Assembly (NCBI RefSeq): GCF_963678635.1
Contig: NC_087064.1
Coordinates: forward strand, 50,141,346-50,205,345
Length of the DNA: 64,000 bases
Reading direction: 5' to 3'
Source: Symsagittifera roscoffensis
Lineage: Eukaryota; Xenacoelomorpha; Acoela; Convolutidae
Part shown: piece after piece, positions 11,525-23,245 of the stretch
Layout of the letters: the number at the start of each line of letters is the position of its first letter
How positions within the stretch are numbered: the first letter of the stretch is position 1
Notes under the pieces: model-generated
What the model was told of the DNA's origin: nothing
Database searches by the model: none
The model's input: the letters and a program-made list of their open reading frames with translations, nothing else
Program-made: the position numbers and the translations under genes

Positions 11525-14500
11525 ACCCGAGAACAAGTAATCCGTTATTTTTTTGAAAATTGGACAAAAAGGTTGTTCTTCTCCAGGCAATTTTGTTCAG
11601 ATTTTTTCGAAGAAAAGTTGTTGTTGTAAATAATATTGACTTGAGCTCATTTTCTGATTAATAGTTCACCTGTTATCGTTATTGCTAAATGATGAGCGTG
11701 TAAAAATTGTTATTTTGACCAGTTTAAAATAGATAACACGCTATATATTGCTTTCTTACAATTCGTGTAAGCAGATAACTCATGCACTACAAATTGAATT
11801 AAAACCAATATTCAGAACCAATTTCAAAACAATTAGAGACACTAAGCAGTTTTTTTTTGTAATTCACTTGGCGAGAGGATCAATTAAAGAAGCAACAAAA
11901 AAAAATTGTTTTTAATAATTTTTTTTCGGTTTTTTTGTCCGTTTGTCAACCCAAACACTTTTCAATTGACTTTAAACTTCTGTGAAACGTTCAAGACTTT
12001 CCCTTTATATACAAGCAATCAAACCTTTAAATTTAATTGAAACTGTGACCGAATCGAAACCTTTATTTTTTTTAAAGCAGAATGCGGGTGGCAGATGTTT
12101 CAGCTTTCGAAAAAAAAACATAAATCTCGTATTAGGGCAAAACTTTGAAAAATTTGTCAGAGTTTTAAGATCTATGGTTTATATAGTTGCTCTTAAAATG
12201 AAAAAATGCAAATCATCCTTCCACATGCTATGAATGGTATAGTTTGCATGCGCAAAATTTTAAGAAGACATTATTGCATGGTCGAAATTAGTGAACAATT
12301 TCTAAGTTGGATTAAATCCGAGCGTACGTTTTATTAGAATGATACGTAGAAATTGTCAAAGTATCATCAAAGTGGCAACAGTAATCAAGGTGGCAATCCT
12401 TACACCCCAAACAGGTCACAACAAATGATGACAAGTGAATTAATTTTTGTACTCATGAACTTAGGGCCTTAAAAATTGTTCAAAATTATAGACAAAAAAA
12501 ATTTAACTACTGCTTGTTTAAAAATTATGAACTAACGGGAGAAACAAAAAAAAAACAAGCACAAAACTTCTGTCCTTTTTATCAAAAGTAGTCGGAATAA
12601 TGTCTTATAATCAATATCTGAGACAATATTTACAAAAATGAAACAAATAACTTGTTCTGCGTTAAGAACCCAGCTTCTTTACTTATCTTTTTATTAGCAA
12701 TCAAATTAATTAATTTTCAAAAATTATCTCAAAAAATGCTTAAAGAAAAAATTTAAAAGCGCAGCAAGTTGTTCAAATGGTTCAAAAGTCAACTATTTAT
12801 CAAAGATCACAATTAAGAAGAGTTCTTGACAATTATATAAGATTTTGAAAAAAGATTTTTGGGTTCGGTAGGATGATAGGTAGGACTCGACGAAGTAAAT
12901 TATTTACTCAGTGCAAAAAAAAACAATTAACTTGTTTTGAAACCAGTTGCGTTTGGATGCAAAAACTAAATGGAACGTTCTTTGTCTTGACTTGACTAAC
13001 AATCTGAATAGTTTAGAAAATTGCTTCCTTTTAAATTATTAATTAGAGTTTTTAGGCTGATTTTCCCGTAAATAGTGGTTAAAAGATTTTCAAAATGACA
13101 CAACAAACTTTTATCTAGTGTTACTTAATTTAAAGTTGAAAATCTACACATGTCTATTTTTCCGCCACGCATTTGTAGTTCGAAAAAATTGCTTTCAGAC
13201 AATTGCTTTTCACACAAACAAAATTTGATAAAATAACAGAATGCAGAGCTTCAGTAATTCAAAAGATGGCTTCATTTTCCGTTAAAGCAGAAAACGGTGA
13301 TAGCTTGGATCAGCTCACAAAAATTAAATTAAAACTGCTCGTGTCAAAGTGAAGCCCTGAACGTTTCGACTGCACTTTTACGTCTATGTTTTAAATGTCT
13401 GCTTTCAAAAAATGTTTGAACTTTCCAAAAAAGCTTTCGCGTTATTAGAACGAGCTTTCGCGTTATTAGAACGAAACATTTCCCACAATAATTGTCCCAA
13501 ATTTGTCAAGATGGCAACGTTTACACCCCCCTTACTTTACCAAATGATCACAGATGAAATAATTTTAACATATCTGCTCAGGTCATTAATACCTCTCCAG
13601 GTCTTTTTTATCTGTCCAAAAACTACAATCTTTCAGTCCAAACTCTTAACAGTCAAACCACAATCTTATCTGTCTAACAACCACTATCATTCAGCACAAA
13701 GAATATTTTTTTCAGAAGGGACAAGGACGCAAGATTCATAAATGAAAAATTGTTTTTTAGAAACTACAAAAAATCTTCTTCTGTTCTAAAAATTAACTTC
13801 TTTCCTGTAACTTTTGAACAGCAAACAATCTATTTTCAGAGTAGACTATCTCATAGACTATCTCATTCCCGACTAAATAAAACAGTGGCTCATTGCGAAA
13901 AGTTAAATTTGTTATAAAAAACTCGGTCAATTGTCTTGATTTTACTATCAGTCTCAATGGTTGAATATTTTTCAGTTTTTGTTTTTATCAGCATTTTTGT
14001 AGCCGTTTTTTCATCTTAAAAGGGTTCAAAGGTATTACAAAACGTCAGTGTACGAAGCTTCAGTTTTACCAATATTTAGAGGGAAAAATTACCCACATTT
14101 ATTTTCCCACTACATTTTTTTTCTTTCGGAAACAAATTTGTCTTCCAACAACTGTTTTTCATTCAAAAAAAAACTTGTCTTCGCAAGCGTGAGAAAAAAT
14201 TGTGGAACGTTTCTGTTACTTTTTTTGTTAAAAATTTTCAGGAAGTTTTTTGTCTAACTGAAATCTTTTTTCATTCCTTGATAGTACCAATAGTACTTTT
14301 CTGACCACATTTTAGCAGAAAAATATGTTAATTTGCTTAAATTGCGAGGGCCAACACTGCAAAAAGCTAGATTAGCAACATCGTTTTTTTCTCTCTCATT
14401 ATTGTTATTCTTCTTTTAGAAAATTACAGGCAAAATTCTTTTTTTTAATTTGGACATTTCAGATAAAAAAAATTATTTTTTGTTTCGCCAAAAACTATAC

Positions 14501-14580
14501 CAAACCAATGAAAAGCTATCCAAATATCAAACATTTTACACTAAATCAAAGAATGTGCCAATATAGTGAAAAAAGAGCAA
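11525..14580. repeat. Long non-coding repeat unit, copy 2 (left part)
   Basis: This is colinear with 7217-10385 (see copy 1). Homology breaks at about 14580 and resumes at about 19870-20060, which corresponds to 10430-10610 in copy 1. The 5.3 kb in between is a LINE. The insertion therefore post-dates the duplication and gives its order of events. Confidence 0.65.
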
Positions 14581-14897
14581 TTCAAACTTGGAAATCGGTC
14601 GGTTGACCTTGCAAATGTTCTAAACATTTTTTTTTCTCGCGTGTTTCGAAACGACAAAGAAAAGATCAAACAATAAAAAACTTGAATGACAAAATTACGA
14701 ATCTAACCCCTCAAATTGACTCAAGCCTCAAATAAATTCAAAACTACGGAAAATTCGGAAGCCTTGATAAATTGATAAGCACTGTTTGTTATCAAAAATT
14801 CTCAGATAATTTCCCAAACTGAGTAATTATTTCAGACGTTTAAAAAAAAGCGATTCTTCCTTGATTTTTTTTGTTATCAATTTGAAAATTTGTTATT

Positions 14898-15652
14898 ATG
14901 ATGGAAACCGACAGTGGAACTCAGCTTCAGGTTTCAGCAACCCAAGAGGTATCCGTGAGTAAAAATACGGGAGATAAAAAAGTGAGTAAAATGGAAACGG
15001 AACTGTTATTTTTGCGGGAAAAAGTTGAAAAACAAGAATGTGAAATTACGGATCTTAAACTTAAGCAGTTAAACATAGATACCAGGCTGCGAGCTCAGGA
15101 AAGGTATACTAGCAAAAATAGTGTGCTTGTATGGAATCCGCCGTTCGATGCAAGGGCAGTAGATGACGTTACGGATGCGATAATTAACTTTTTCAGGACA
15201 AGTCTGAAAGTTAACAAATTCTCGTGGGGGAATTAAACCTTGTCACATGTATATGGTAATTTACGGAAAAAATATGCCCACTATCATTTGCAAGTTTGTA
15301 TACTTCGACGATAAGCACGCTGTATACAAGGCCAGGAGGAATCTGAAATATCAGAAAAAAAAACATTTTAAACAAGCGTAACATATATATTACGGAACGT
15401 CTTCCTGAACAAGAGGCAACAATTAAGAAAGCGGCCGATGATATGGATTTAATAACTACCACTCAGAACTGCATCGTATCAGTGCTTGTCCATGATGAAA
15501 ATCGTCGGGGCGAAACAAAGTTTATGCGAGTTGACGCAGTAGATGAATTGCAAACGATTAATGCTGTTAAGCGAAAAAAACGAATCTACACCGACTCTCG
15601 TCATGACAACAATGAAGGGGAATCCCCTGCAAACAAAAAACCAACTCATTGA
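14898..15652 (+). pseudogene. LINE ORF1 protein (coiled coil plus RRM-like), frameshifted
   Basis: ORF1 of LINEs is an RNA-binding chaperone that coats the element's RNA. The first segment (14898-15236, ATG start) has a Glu/Lys/Leu-rich heptad region (about residues 35-70) predicted to form a coiled coil. It is followed by an RRM-like start (ERYTSKNSVLVWNPP), the pattern of L1-type ORF1 proteins. Coding resemblance continues after a stop and a frame change through 15260-15440 (ICKFVYFDDKHAVYKARRNL) and 15443-15652, ending with a basic tail. The frame is broken at least twice. Confidence 0.75.
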
Positions 15653-16569
15653 TTGGATTTTGAACGGATAATGTGTTCCGCCTGTTAAACTTTGACAGAA
15701 AAACACAAAATGAATTGAGTTAAGCTGTAAAGCATATGAACTGCTATTCTAGCCCAAAGTGGTTATGTTTGTGACAAAACATGTTGAAATACTCTCTGTT
15801 ATTATTCCCCTTAGGCGGACAACAAATAGCAAAAATACGAGTGACAAAAATCAATTTTTTTTTCCATTTTATCGTATAATTTTTTTCTTTCTTAAATATT
15901 CTTTTTTGCGTTTCGTTTTCATATTTTTCTTAACTTAGGAATTATCAGCAAACAAATAAATGATTATTCTCTAACAAGACCTTAGGTCAGTTTGTGTGAT
16001 TTCCGCAATGCTGGTCTAATACCTAATAAAGAAGAACAGTCCAAGTAGTCTTCCTTTAAAAAAGAAAAACCAATAAAAGTTGGTGCGATTTCCTCGCTGC
16101 TTTGTGGTTATTTAAACTAAATTATGTTTTATTTTCTTTTAAAACAAACTAGAATTAAACGAAAAAAAAATTATCCTGCCCTTTTAGTTCCCAGAGCTTG
16201 CGTGAGATCTGCGCTGCTCTTGCGATCTTTAATTGTAGATGCTGAACATGAGGAAAACAATGAAAATAAAATGGAAAAGTTCAGGAAAAAGGAAAATTAT
16301 GTAAGCTGAAAAAGGAAAAGAAGGAGGCGAGGGGTTGGAGGAGAAATTAAAGAACCTTATACGGGTATAAAATTGAAAGCTAGCAATATTCGTATTTTTG
16401 CGAAGAAAAAGAATATTCTAGACAAGGAGGAAAAACTACCTAGAGATTGTGCGATTTCCGCACTGCCCTGAGTGGCTTCTGATTTCTGACAACTCATTGA
16501 TTTTTAAAAATTAGTTAAATTTTCAACTAGTTAAGAAACCCCGCGAGAATTATACTGTACACAGAACAT

Positions 16570-19394
16570 ATGGTTAACAGAGATATGGAGGAAACAAATT
16601 CTAAAACTTTTTCAGTGTTCTTACAAAACATCAGATCACTGCCCCGAAACTTTGAAGAATTTGAATTAGAAATAGAACAGTTGGCCCAAAGTCCAGATAT
16701 CATTTGTTTAACTGAAACCTGGCTCAAAAATAACTCTAACAATGATATTTTCCAAACTCAAGGATACGATCCTCTCTATAGTTGCGCTATAAATAAACGA
16801 GGAGGTGGTATTGGCATATATGTTAACACTAGGTCAGATCATAGGATAATAAAACAAAAAAAGATAACAATATCCAAATCTTGTCAGTTCTCATAAAAAC
16901 ACAATTAAATCCAAAAGTTGTAGTAACCTGTTTTTTTACATTCGACCAAATTTTCTAAACAACGCTACCTTCGAAAGCCTGCAAAATTATTTGGATGGAT
17001 TAGCGCTAGGGCTTGAAACTGATCACATAGTTTGTGGTGATTTCAACGTAAATTTTCTCTTAAACTCGACAAAGCGAAAAAAATTGAGGATATTATGATA
17101 GGAAATGGCATGTTAGAAAACAAAATGAGCTGCCTCCCAAAAAAAGTGACAGAACGTAGTAGCACTTTGATTGACTTATTTTTCTGTACATCAAGTTTCT
17201 CAACCAAAACCATCAAAATTCTGTGTCTGATCATTTTGGTGTTCAGATTTTTTCAAATTTTCTGAAAAAAGACGTTTTTACTGAAAAACTTTTTGCTAGA
17301 AACTGGAAAAAATTGAAAAAAAAGGGATATAAGTGAGAAGTTAAGTTTTTATTTGCAACATGAGATTGGCAAATGTATGCAGTTATGGAATCCCGAAGAC
17401 CCTCAAATGTCTTCTAGGATTTTAGAAAAAATAAATTCGAACCTTATGAAGGTAGTTGATACTTTTTTCCAAAGCGTTTACTTGTACAATCAGAAAGACA
17501 TCCATGGATTGACAATGAAGTAAAAAATGCAGCAGCAAAAAAGCGACGTTTACGACAAGAGTTTTTGAATATTAAAACAACGGATTACCGGAATAAGTAT
17601 AGTGCCCAAAATAAAATTGTCAAAAACCTAATCATCCGTAAAAAACGAAAATACTATCAAAATAAACTAATGCTTGAGTCCAATTGTAAAACGAAAACTT
17701 TTTTCGAAATTTTTAAGGAAATGAGTGGTAAAGGGAAAAATTCGAAATCTTTTAATCTATCTAACGGGGACACTGAGCATTTTAACGAATACTTCGCAAA
17801 TATTGGCGCCAGACTTACACAGAGCAAATCAAACTGCATGGAAAAAAATGTTATACGTCAGCAGCAATCGTTGTTTTTGAAAAAAATTGATTTAATTGAA
17901 GTCACTGAAGTCATCGAAAGTTTAAAAAATAAATATAGTACAGATTGCTATGATATCAACTTTGTTCTTGTCAAGCATTTAAAAACTATACTAGCAGGCC
18001 CTTTGACTGAAATTTTTAATGACTGCCTAACCTCAGGAATCTATCCAAATTGTTTAAAAATTGCAAAAATTGTCCCAATTTCCAAAGAGGGAGACATCGA
18101 TGACCCCTCAGACTATAGACCAAATTCGCTTCTTCCAGTTCTGGGCAAAATTTTCGAGCGTATAATTTTTAAACGAGCCCAATCATATGTAGACAAGTTT
18201 AACATCATCCAAAACAGTCAGTTTGGCTTTAGATCAAATAGAAGCACTGTTGACGCCATCCTTACATTGTAGGAAGAAGTTTCAACATCGCTATCGAACG
18301 ACTAACTAATTTATCAGAATACGTTTTTAGACCTAACAAAGGCTTTTGACACAGTTGATCACTCTAACTTGTTAGTAAAGTTGGAACAAATGGGATTCAG
18401 AGGGCCTGTCTTAAATCTATTGGAATCTTATCTTGACAATCGCTATCAGTAAATTGAAACTAACTCTTTTAAGACCGAATTTAAACTGGTATCCTTTGGT
18501 GTACCTCAAGGATCTATCCTTGGCCACCTTTTGTTCATATTATACATAAACGATCTACAAATAGCCACAAAAAACACAGGGGTACTTTTGTATGCTGATG
18601 ACACTGTTCTTAAATCCACAAACAACAAAGACTATATTGCTTTTGCACATAGATCAGCTTTGCTTGAAGTAAATGATTGGTTAGACAAGAACAAACTGAC
18701 ACTGAATGTCAAAAAAACCAAGACCATGAGATACTGTCGGAGCACGAAAACTGAAGAACGAAGAGTAAATTATTTTTTAAATGACACCCAAATAGAAGAT
18801 GTTGAATGTTTTAACTATCTTGGAATTCTCCTTGACCGTAAATTGAATTTTCATTAGCATAATGATAAGGTAAAGAACAAAATTTTGCAATTCTGTGGTG
18901 TGTTTTTTCAAATGAGAAAGTTTCTAACTGGACAGCAAATAATATTTGCGTATAAAAGTTAAGTGCAACCAATCATCCAATATGGAGTTTTAGTTTATGC
19001 AAATACCGACAAAACCAAACTGTTGGAACTGGAAATGAAAATCAGAAGGCTAATCAGAATAATTTTTTATAAACACAGGATGGATTCAATAACTGAAATA
19101 ATGCATGATAATAAAATATATACCGTAGGAGAATTGTTTGCCTAGGAAGTTCTGAAATTAACCGGAAAAATTATTCGAAAAGAGTGCCAAATTGAAACCT
19201 TGAGATATTCTATTACTGAGCAAGAATTGAACGTGATATTTTTAAAGCGAAAAACAAATCAAAAGTTAGCTATAAACAGAAATAAACTCAACAGAGGGTC
19301 GATTACACCTAAAATTAGAAAAATGTTCGTAATAAATTTTTTTTCCCACCTGGGTCAATTTCTTGAAAGGGGCTTCTCGGTTTCAATTAAATAG
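16570..19394 (+). pseudogene. LINE ORF2: AP-endonuclease and reverse transcriptase, broken
   Basis: The N-terminal endonuclease (16570-17240) begins with the QNIRSL block and then the IICLTETWL block containing the catalytic Glu. The reverse transcriptase follows: YRPNSLLPVLGKIFE with QFGFR at 18100-18240, LTKAFDTVDHSNLL near 18340, GVPQGSILGHLL near 18500, and the catalytic LYADDTVL at about 18590-18610. The C-terminal thumb-like part is at 18963-19394. There is no RNase H domain. Stops or frameshifts occur near 16896, 17240, 18270, 18450, 18857, 18961 and 19143. The motif set fits the Jockey/CR1 superfamily; the exact clade needs a phylogeny. Confidence 0.9.
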
Positions 19395-19869
19395 TTTTAA
19401 TCATAAATTTTTGGATAATTACATTCTAGGAAATACGATTTTACTGGGCATGCTTTGAGATTTTTTTTGATCAATAAGTAGAACTTGTTTCTGTTGGTTT
19501 CTAAGTTATGGGTAGAAAAGACTACCTGAGAAAACTAAATTAATTTTTTTATAGAGAATGCTTTAAAGGTGCGAATAAAGAGGTTTTACATTTAAAAAAT
19601 GGTTACCGGTAGAAAATCCATTGCATTGGATTAAAGAATTTAAGTATTTTTTTTGTTCTCCGCTTAATGAGACACCTGAAAACGGGCCTTGTTGGCTTAA
19701 TGGTGTTCGCCCGAACAATTCTAATTTGATTTTCTAAGTTTTCATAAATAACTTTGTAACTAGATATCGCTTGGAAACAATTTATTATCATATTATTTTT
19801 TTTTTCACTACTTATTGGAATTAAGGTAGGATGACAAAAATTGAATAAAAAAGATACCGCACAAAAGAT

Positions 19870-20060
19870 TGATGACCTATTTGCGACAGACAATACTTTA
19901 AATTTAAGAAGAGACTGCAACGTTTTTTTTAACTCAAGTCCTCGAACCGTTTAAAGATGTTTCATTAGCGCGCATTTCGGAAGGGCTTGGAATTTCGACT
20001 CGTTATTGTTCCGACCACTAAAAATAGTGGTATATTTGTGTTTGGGCGTGCCTCTGTAAC
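19870..20060. repeat. Long non-coding repeat unit, copy 2 (right part, after the LINE)
   Basis: This matches 10425-10610: the shared words include TTGCGAC, GAAGAG, TGCAACG, ATTTCGGAAG/ATTTTGGAAG, GCTTGG, ACTCGTTA and CGACCACT/TGACCACT. It completes the copy interrupted at about 14580. Confidence 0.65.
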
Positions 20061-20222
20061 TTTATAACTCAAACAATCAACTCAAATAATCATCAGATTG
20101 GCGCAGTGGCGTGCGCATAAATTTTTCTAGGGGGACAGTTTTTCGAAAAATTTTGTCGACTTTTTTTGGAAAAATTTGGCAACCAGAAATGAGTAGGAGC
20201 GAGCGGTTGTCATACCCCTACC

Positions 20223-20668
20223 CTGGGGCGGATCTAGGATTTTCTCGAGGGGGGGGCGGATTTTCGAAAAATCTTCCAAAATTTTGACGACCTTTTTTTT
20301 TTTTTTTAGGTCGACCAAATTGATTTTTCGAGCTCTCCCAGAGCACTGTTTTGCCCCTATTTTGGCAAAATTTTCTGCGCCGCAGGCAAATTTTTTAAAA
20401 AACAGTCAAAAAAGCCGTTTTTGGGCACTTTTTGAAAAATTTTGACAAAAAAATCGCGGTTTCTTTGGCGCGCGCTCCCCCTCAAAGTTAGTATATATTG
20501 GCGCCAAAGGCGCCTTTAGAAAAATTTTAGGGTCGATCCGCCAAAAATGGATTTCTGAAAGAGTATCAAAGGGGGGACCCTTTGGGTCGGCAGGGGGTCC
20601 AATCCCTGAGGGGGGGGGGGGGAGGGGGGGCGTCCGCCCCTCCCGCCCCCTTCCTAAATCCGCCCCTG
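20223..20668. mobile_element. hAT-type miniature element with 8-bp target duplication
   Basis: It begins CTGGGGCGGATC and ends in the near-inverse CCGCCCCTG. It is flanked on both sides by the identical octamer CCCCTACC (20215-20222 and 20669-20676), the diagnostic target-duplication length of hAT elements. No transposase is present. The interior is unusually G-rich on this strand, with runs of G near 20605-20630. A second, partial copy in the same orientation starts at about 51545. Confidence 0.85.
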
Positions 20669-20676
20669 CCCCTACC

Positions 20677-21212
20677 CCCTCGAGACCCTACCGGGTTGAT
20701 TTGAAAAATAATACATTGATACACCATTAATAATAGACCTTGAAGGCTTGAGTGTATCGGCTTTAAAATGTTGAAAAACTCCTTAAAGTTTTCGAGAAAT
20801 TGTTTTTACTTTTTAAACATAGTTTCGAGGGAAATGATTTTGCTAAAACACGACAATATATGCGATGCTCTGGAACACAATTAGACTAAGTATTGTCTTT
20901 TCAGAAGTTTGACAACCTTGCTGCCAATATGTGACCATGCAATTTGGAAAGTTTTACAAAAAGTGTTTCTGTTCGCCCAATTCAGTAGTCTTGAGTCAAC
21001 TTGGGCTTCAGTATCTTCTTATTTCTTATTTGTCAAAACTTCTAAAATGCCGGTTTGGTCAGAGTAAAGGAAGAAAAAAGATTTAAATATCAGCCTCTTT
21101 TTGACAAAAACTTTGAATCATTCCTCGTTAGCAAATAAGTGCAATTAAATCCTTAAGTTATAATTGTCTGCATAAGTTTCAATTGTCTGATTACTGCGAG
21201 GTCGAAAACAGC
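20677..21212. other. Spacer downstream of gene B
   Basis: No gene is recognised. This is the 3' flank of the minus-strand protease gene, whose polyadenylation signal is at 21213-21218. Confidence 0.5.
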
Positions 21213-21218
21213 TTTATT
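21213..21218 (-). promoter_or_regulatory. Polyadenylation signal of gene B
   Basis: AATAAA on the minus strand, 12 bases after the stop codon of the last protease exon. Such short 3' UTRs are common in compact invertebrate protease genes, and the position fits. Confidence 0.6.
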
Positions 21219-21230
21219 GTAGTGTTCATT

Positions 21231-21468
21231 TCAGCTATGTAAAATAGTGAAAACAATCCAGTCGTAGAAATACGACACTTTGGTGAAGAAACTGCCGTCA
21301 TTGCAGATTTCAGTAGGCGTGTCATTCCGATTGAGATGGTAACTTGCCACTCCGTATAGACACTCGGGCTGAGTTGCGCCACATGCTAGTTTGTAAAGAG
21401 GACCCCCGTCGTCCAGGTAACAAGTGCTGGCTCCCCTCATTATGGGGAAAGTACACACGGTGTCTTCT
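21231..21468 (-). CDS. Serine protease homologue, last exon (gene B); catalytic Ser replaced by Asp
   Basis: This is the C-terminal exon of a chymotrypsin-fold (S1) protein. It follows a good acceptor (TTTACAG) on the minus strand and ends with TGA/TAA-type termination at 21231-21233. It contains two conserved Cys blocks, then CYLDDGGPLYKLACG. In active enzymes this is C-x-GDSGGPL, so Ser195 is Asp and Gly193 is Leu. It ends with YGVASY, a Cys-containing loop and FTKVSYFYDWI, the usual C-terminal helix. The exon starts one base before a complete codon and continues the preceding exon's AG in frame (Arg-Glu-Asp-Thr-Val-Cys). The product is most likely a secreted, non-catalytic serine protease homologue. 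Such proteins act as cofactors or regulators in other arthropods; the role here is unknown. Confidence 0.88.
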
Positions 21469-21479
21469 CTGTAAATAGA

Positions 21480-23240
21480 CGTAATAATCTAATAACTCAA
21501 ATGTGAAAGTAACCTAAACATTTTCGAAACAATAAATAAGTTCGTGAGGCGACAACTCGTAACAGGCGTCAATTGGCAACAAGCGACGATTCCCAACAGT
21601 ATTAAGTGGGAAACACTGATTCACGCGCAGTATTCTTCTCGTTCGGGATGTAAGCGCAACGGAGTGACACGACCAGATAAGTTTAGAATACAATAAGCAG
21701 TAAGAAGCATTTTTAAGTCAGGAGAAGAACTGAGAATCTCTCTTCATGCTTTCGACCCCCAAACCTCCAAAGGTTTCAATTTTCTTAGCAAATCTATACT
21801 ACACTCCTTTGATACTAATATGTCCATATTTTATATCATAGAAAGAAACAAAGAAAGGAAGAAAAAAATTATTTCTTCAAGTATTTAACAAAGTAAACAA
21901 ATATTAAAAGACAAGCAAATAATTTAGCGCTAGAGAGGATAGGCAAAAGGCATATGAAATGCCAACTGATAAGCTAACCTTAAACAAAAATACAGTGACT
22001 TAAATATCAAACATCATAAAAGTTTGAACAAAAATAAATTCTTCAGTGAAAATCGATTTGTCGTACAAAACCAATTCTAAAAATATGACACAGCTGCTAA
22101 TACTGCACGACATTTAGTATATTTGAGACCTAGATACTAGCAGAAAACAGACAGGAAAACAAATACCAAAAAGAAGCAAAAAGCAAAAAAAAATTTTTTT
22201 TCTTATTTCCTTTTAACATTATGGAACCAGCAACGTCTAGAAACTCTATGGATTCTGACGACGATTTTTTTTTTCCTTCAAAGCGCAAAATCAATTCAAG
22301 AAAATAAGTGAAAATTAAAAGAAAAGAAGAAATGATCATCATAATGACTAAGTAAAATTGAAAAAAAAAATTGAAAAAGTTTCTCGAAAACCAGAAGACT
22401 TGGGTAAACCAATTTAGAATGAAAAGAAAATCTTTTTTGTCAGCAGTACAGCACTCATTCATGATTTTAGCAAAATAAAAAATAAACAACTTCCAAGACA
22501 GTTAGAGCGAGTTCAAGTCTCAAGCGAAATCGATTTTTTTTCTAGTAATGCGTATGTCTCCAAAACCGGAGAGAGTTTGCAATGGTGAATTTTCAAGCAG
22601 ACCTTAACAACCTATTTTTGCGTTCATAACAAGAACCTTCCATTGTTTCGACAAAAAAATTATGAATTTTTTTAAAGCGAGAGAGCTGTGAGTGTCTTTA
22701 AGTTTAAGAACAAAACAACAACTTTCATTTGAGTTCAATTGCTGAAAATTTTAGGGCGAAACTTGGTTGTATTAAATAAATTAAAGAGGTAGGCACCTAT
22801 CTTCTATAGGGAACCGTATTTAAACTTTTGCCCAGCGAACGGTTTTTTGATATATGGGAGAGAGTACCTCTTTGTTTTATAAGCAAATTCAGTTCTCACA
22901 AAAAGCCAGTTCAAAAATAAAATTAGCTTGAAAATTATTGATGGAGTTTATGCAAAATTTGAAAAACTCGTTAAAAGAAAACTCATGGACAATAAGAATT
23001 TTATAATGAATAAACTCATCCGAAACGATATCAAATTTTCGTTTGAAATATATCAATTCAATAAGCTTCTTCTGAAACAAGAAGATCGATTATAGGTTTG
23101 AAAAATCAAGACAGCCATACGCAAACAGTCGGTATTGGTTAATTGTTTTAACGTTTGAATTATATTATCTCATCATAACCGATCAAGGTACAAAATTTCT
23201 CATCTTTGATACATTTTCACAAAGCTCACCTAACTTTGTT
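21480..23240. other. Intron sequence without recognised features
   Basis: This is part of the 29-kb intron of gene B. It includes AT-rich DNA and low-complexity open frames (22130-22489, 22889-23080, minus) that I do not consider coding. The right part (above about 22900) may be a decayed 3' tail of the LINE that begins at 23246. Confidence 0.45.
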
Positions 23241-23245
23241 TTACT

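Larger units (their letters stand above)
14580..19865 (+). mobile_element. Degenerate non-LTR retrotransposon (Jockey/CR1-like LINE), nearly full length
   Basis: Two successive open frames in the plus orientation, ORF1 (14898-15652) and ORF2 (16570-19394), encode a LINE ORF1 protein and an AP-endonuclease plus reverse transcriptase without RNase H. The limits are inferred from where the surrounding repeat unit breaks off and resumes. I could not find a target-site duplication with confidence. Several stops and frameshifts in both ORFs make it inactive. Confidence 0.85.

Noticed and set aside
4991-21468. Joining the protease exon at 5 kb with the one at 21 kb as one gene
   Set aside because: Both are on the minus strand, but the first exon lies downstream of the last, so they belong to different genes.
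22130-22489. 119-codon minus-strand frame rich in Phe and Leu
   Set aside because: Low-complexity A/T-derived hydrophobic sequence without conserved features.
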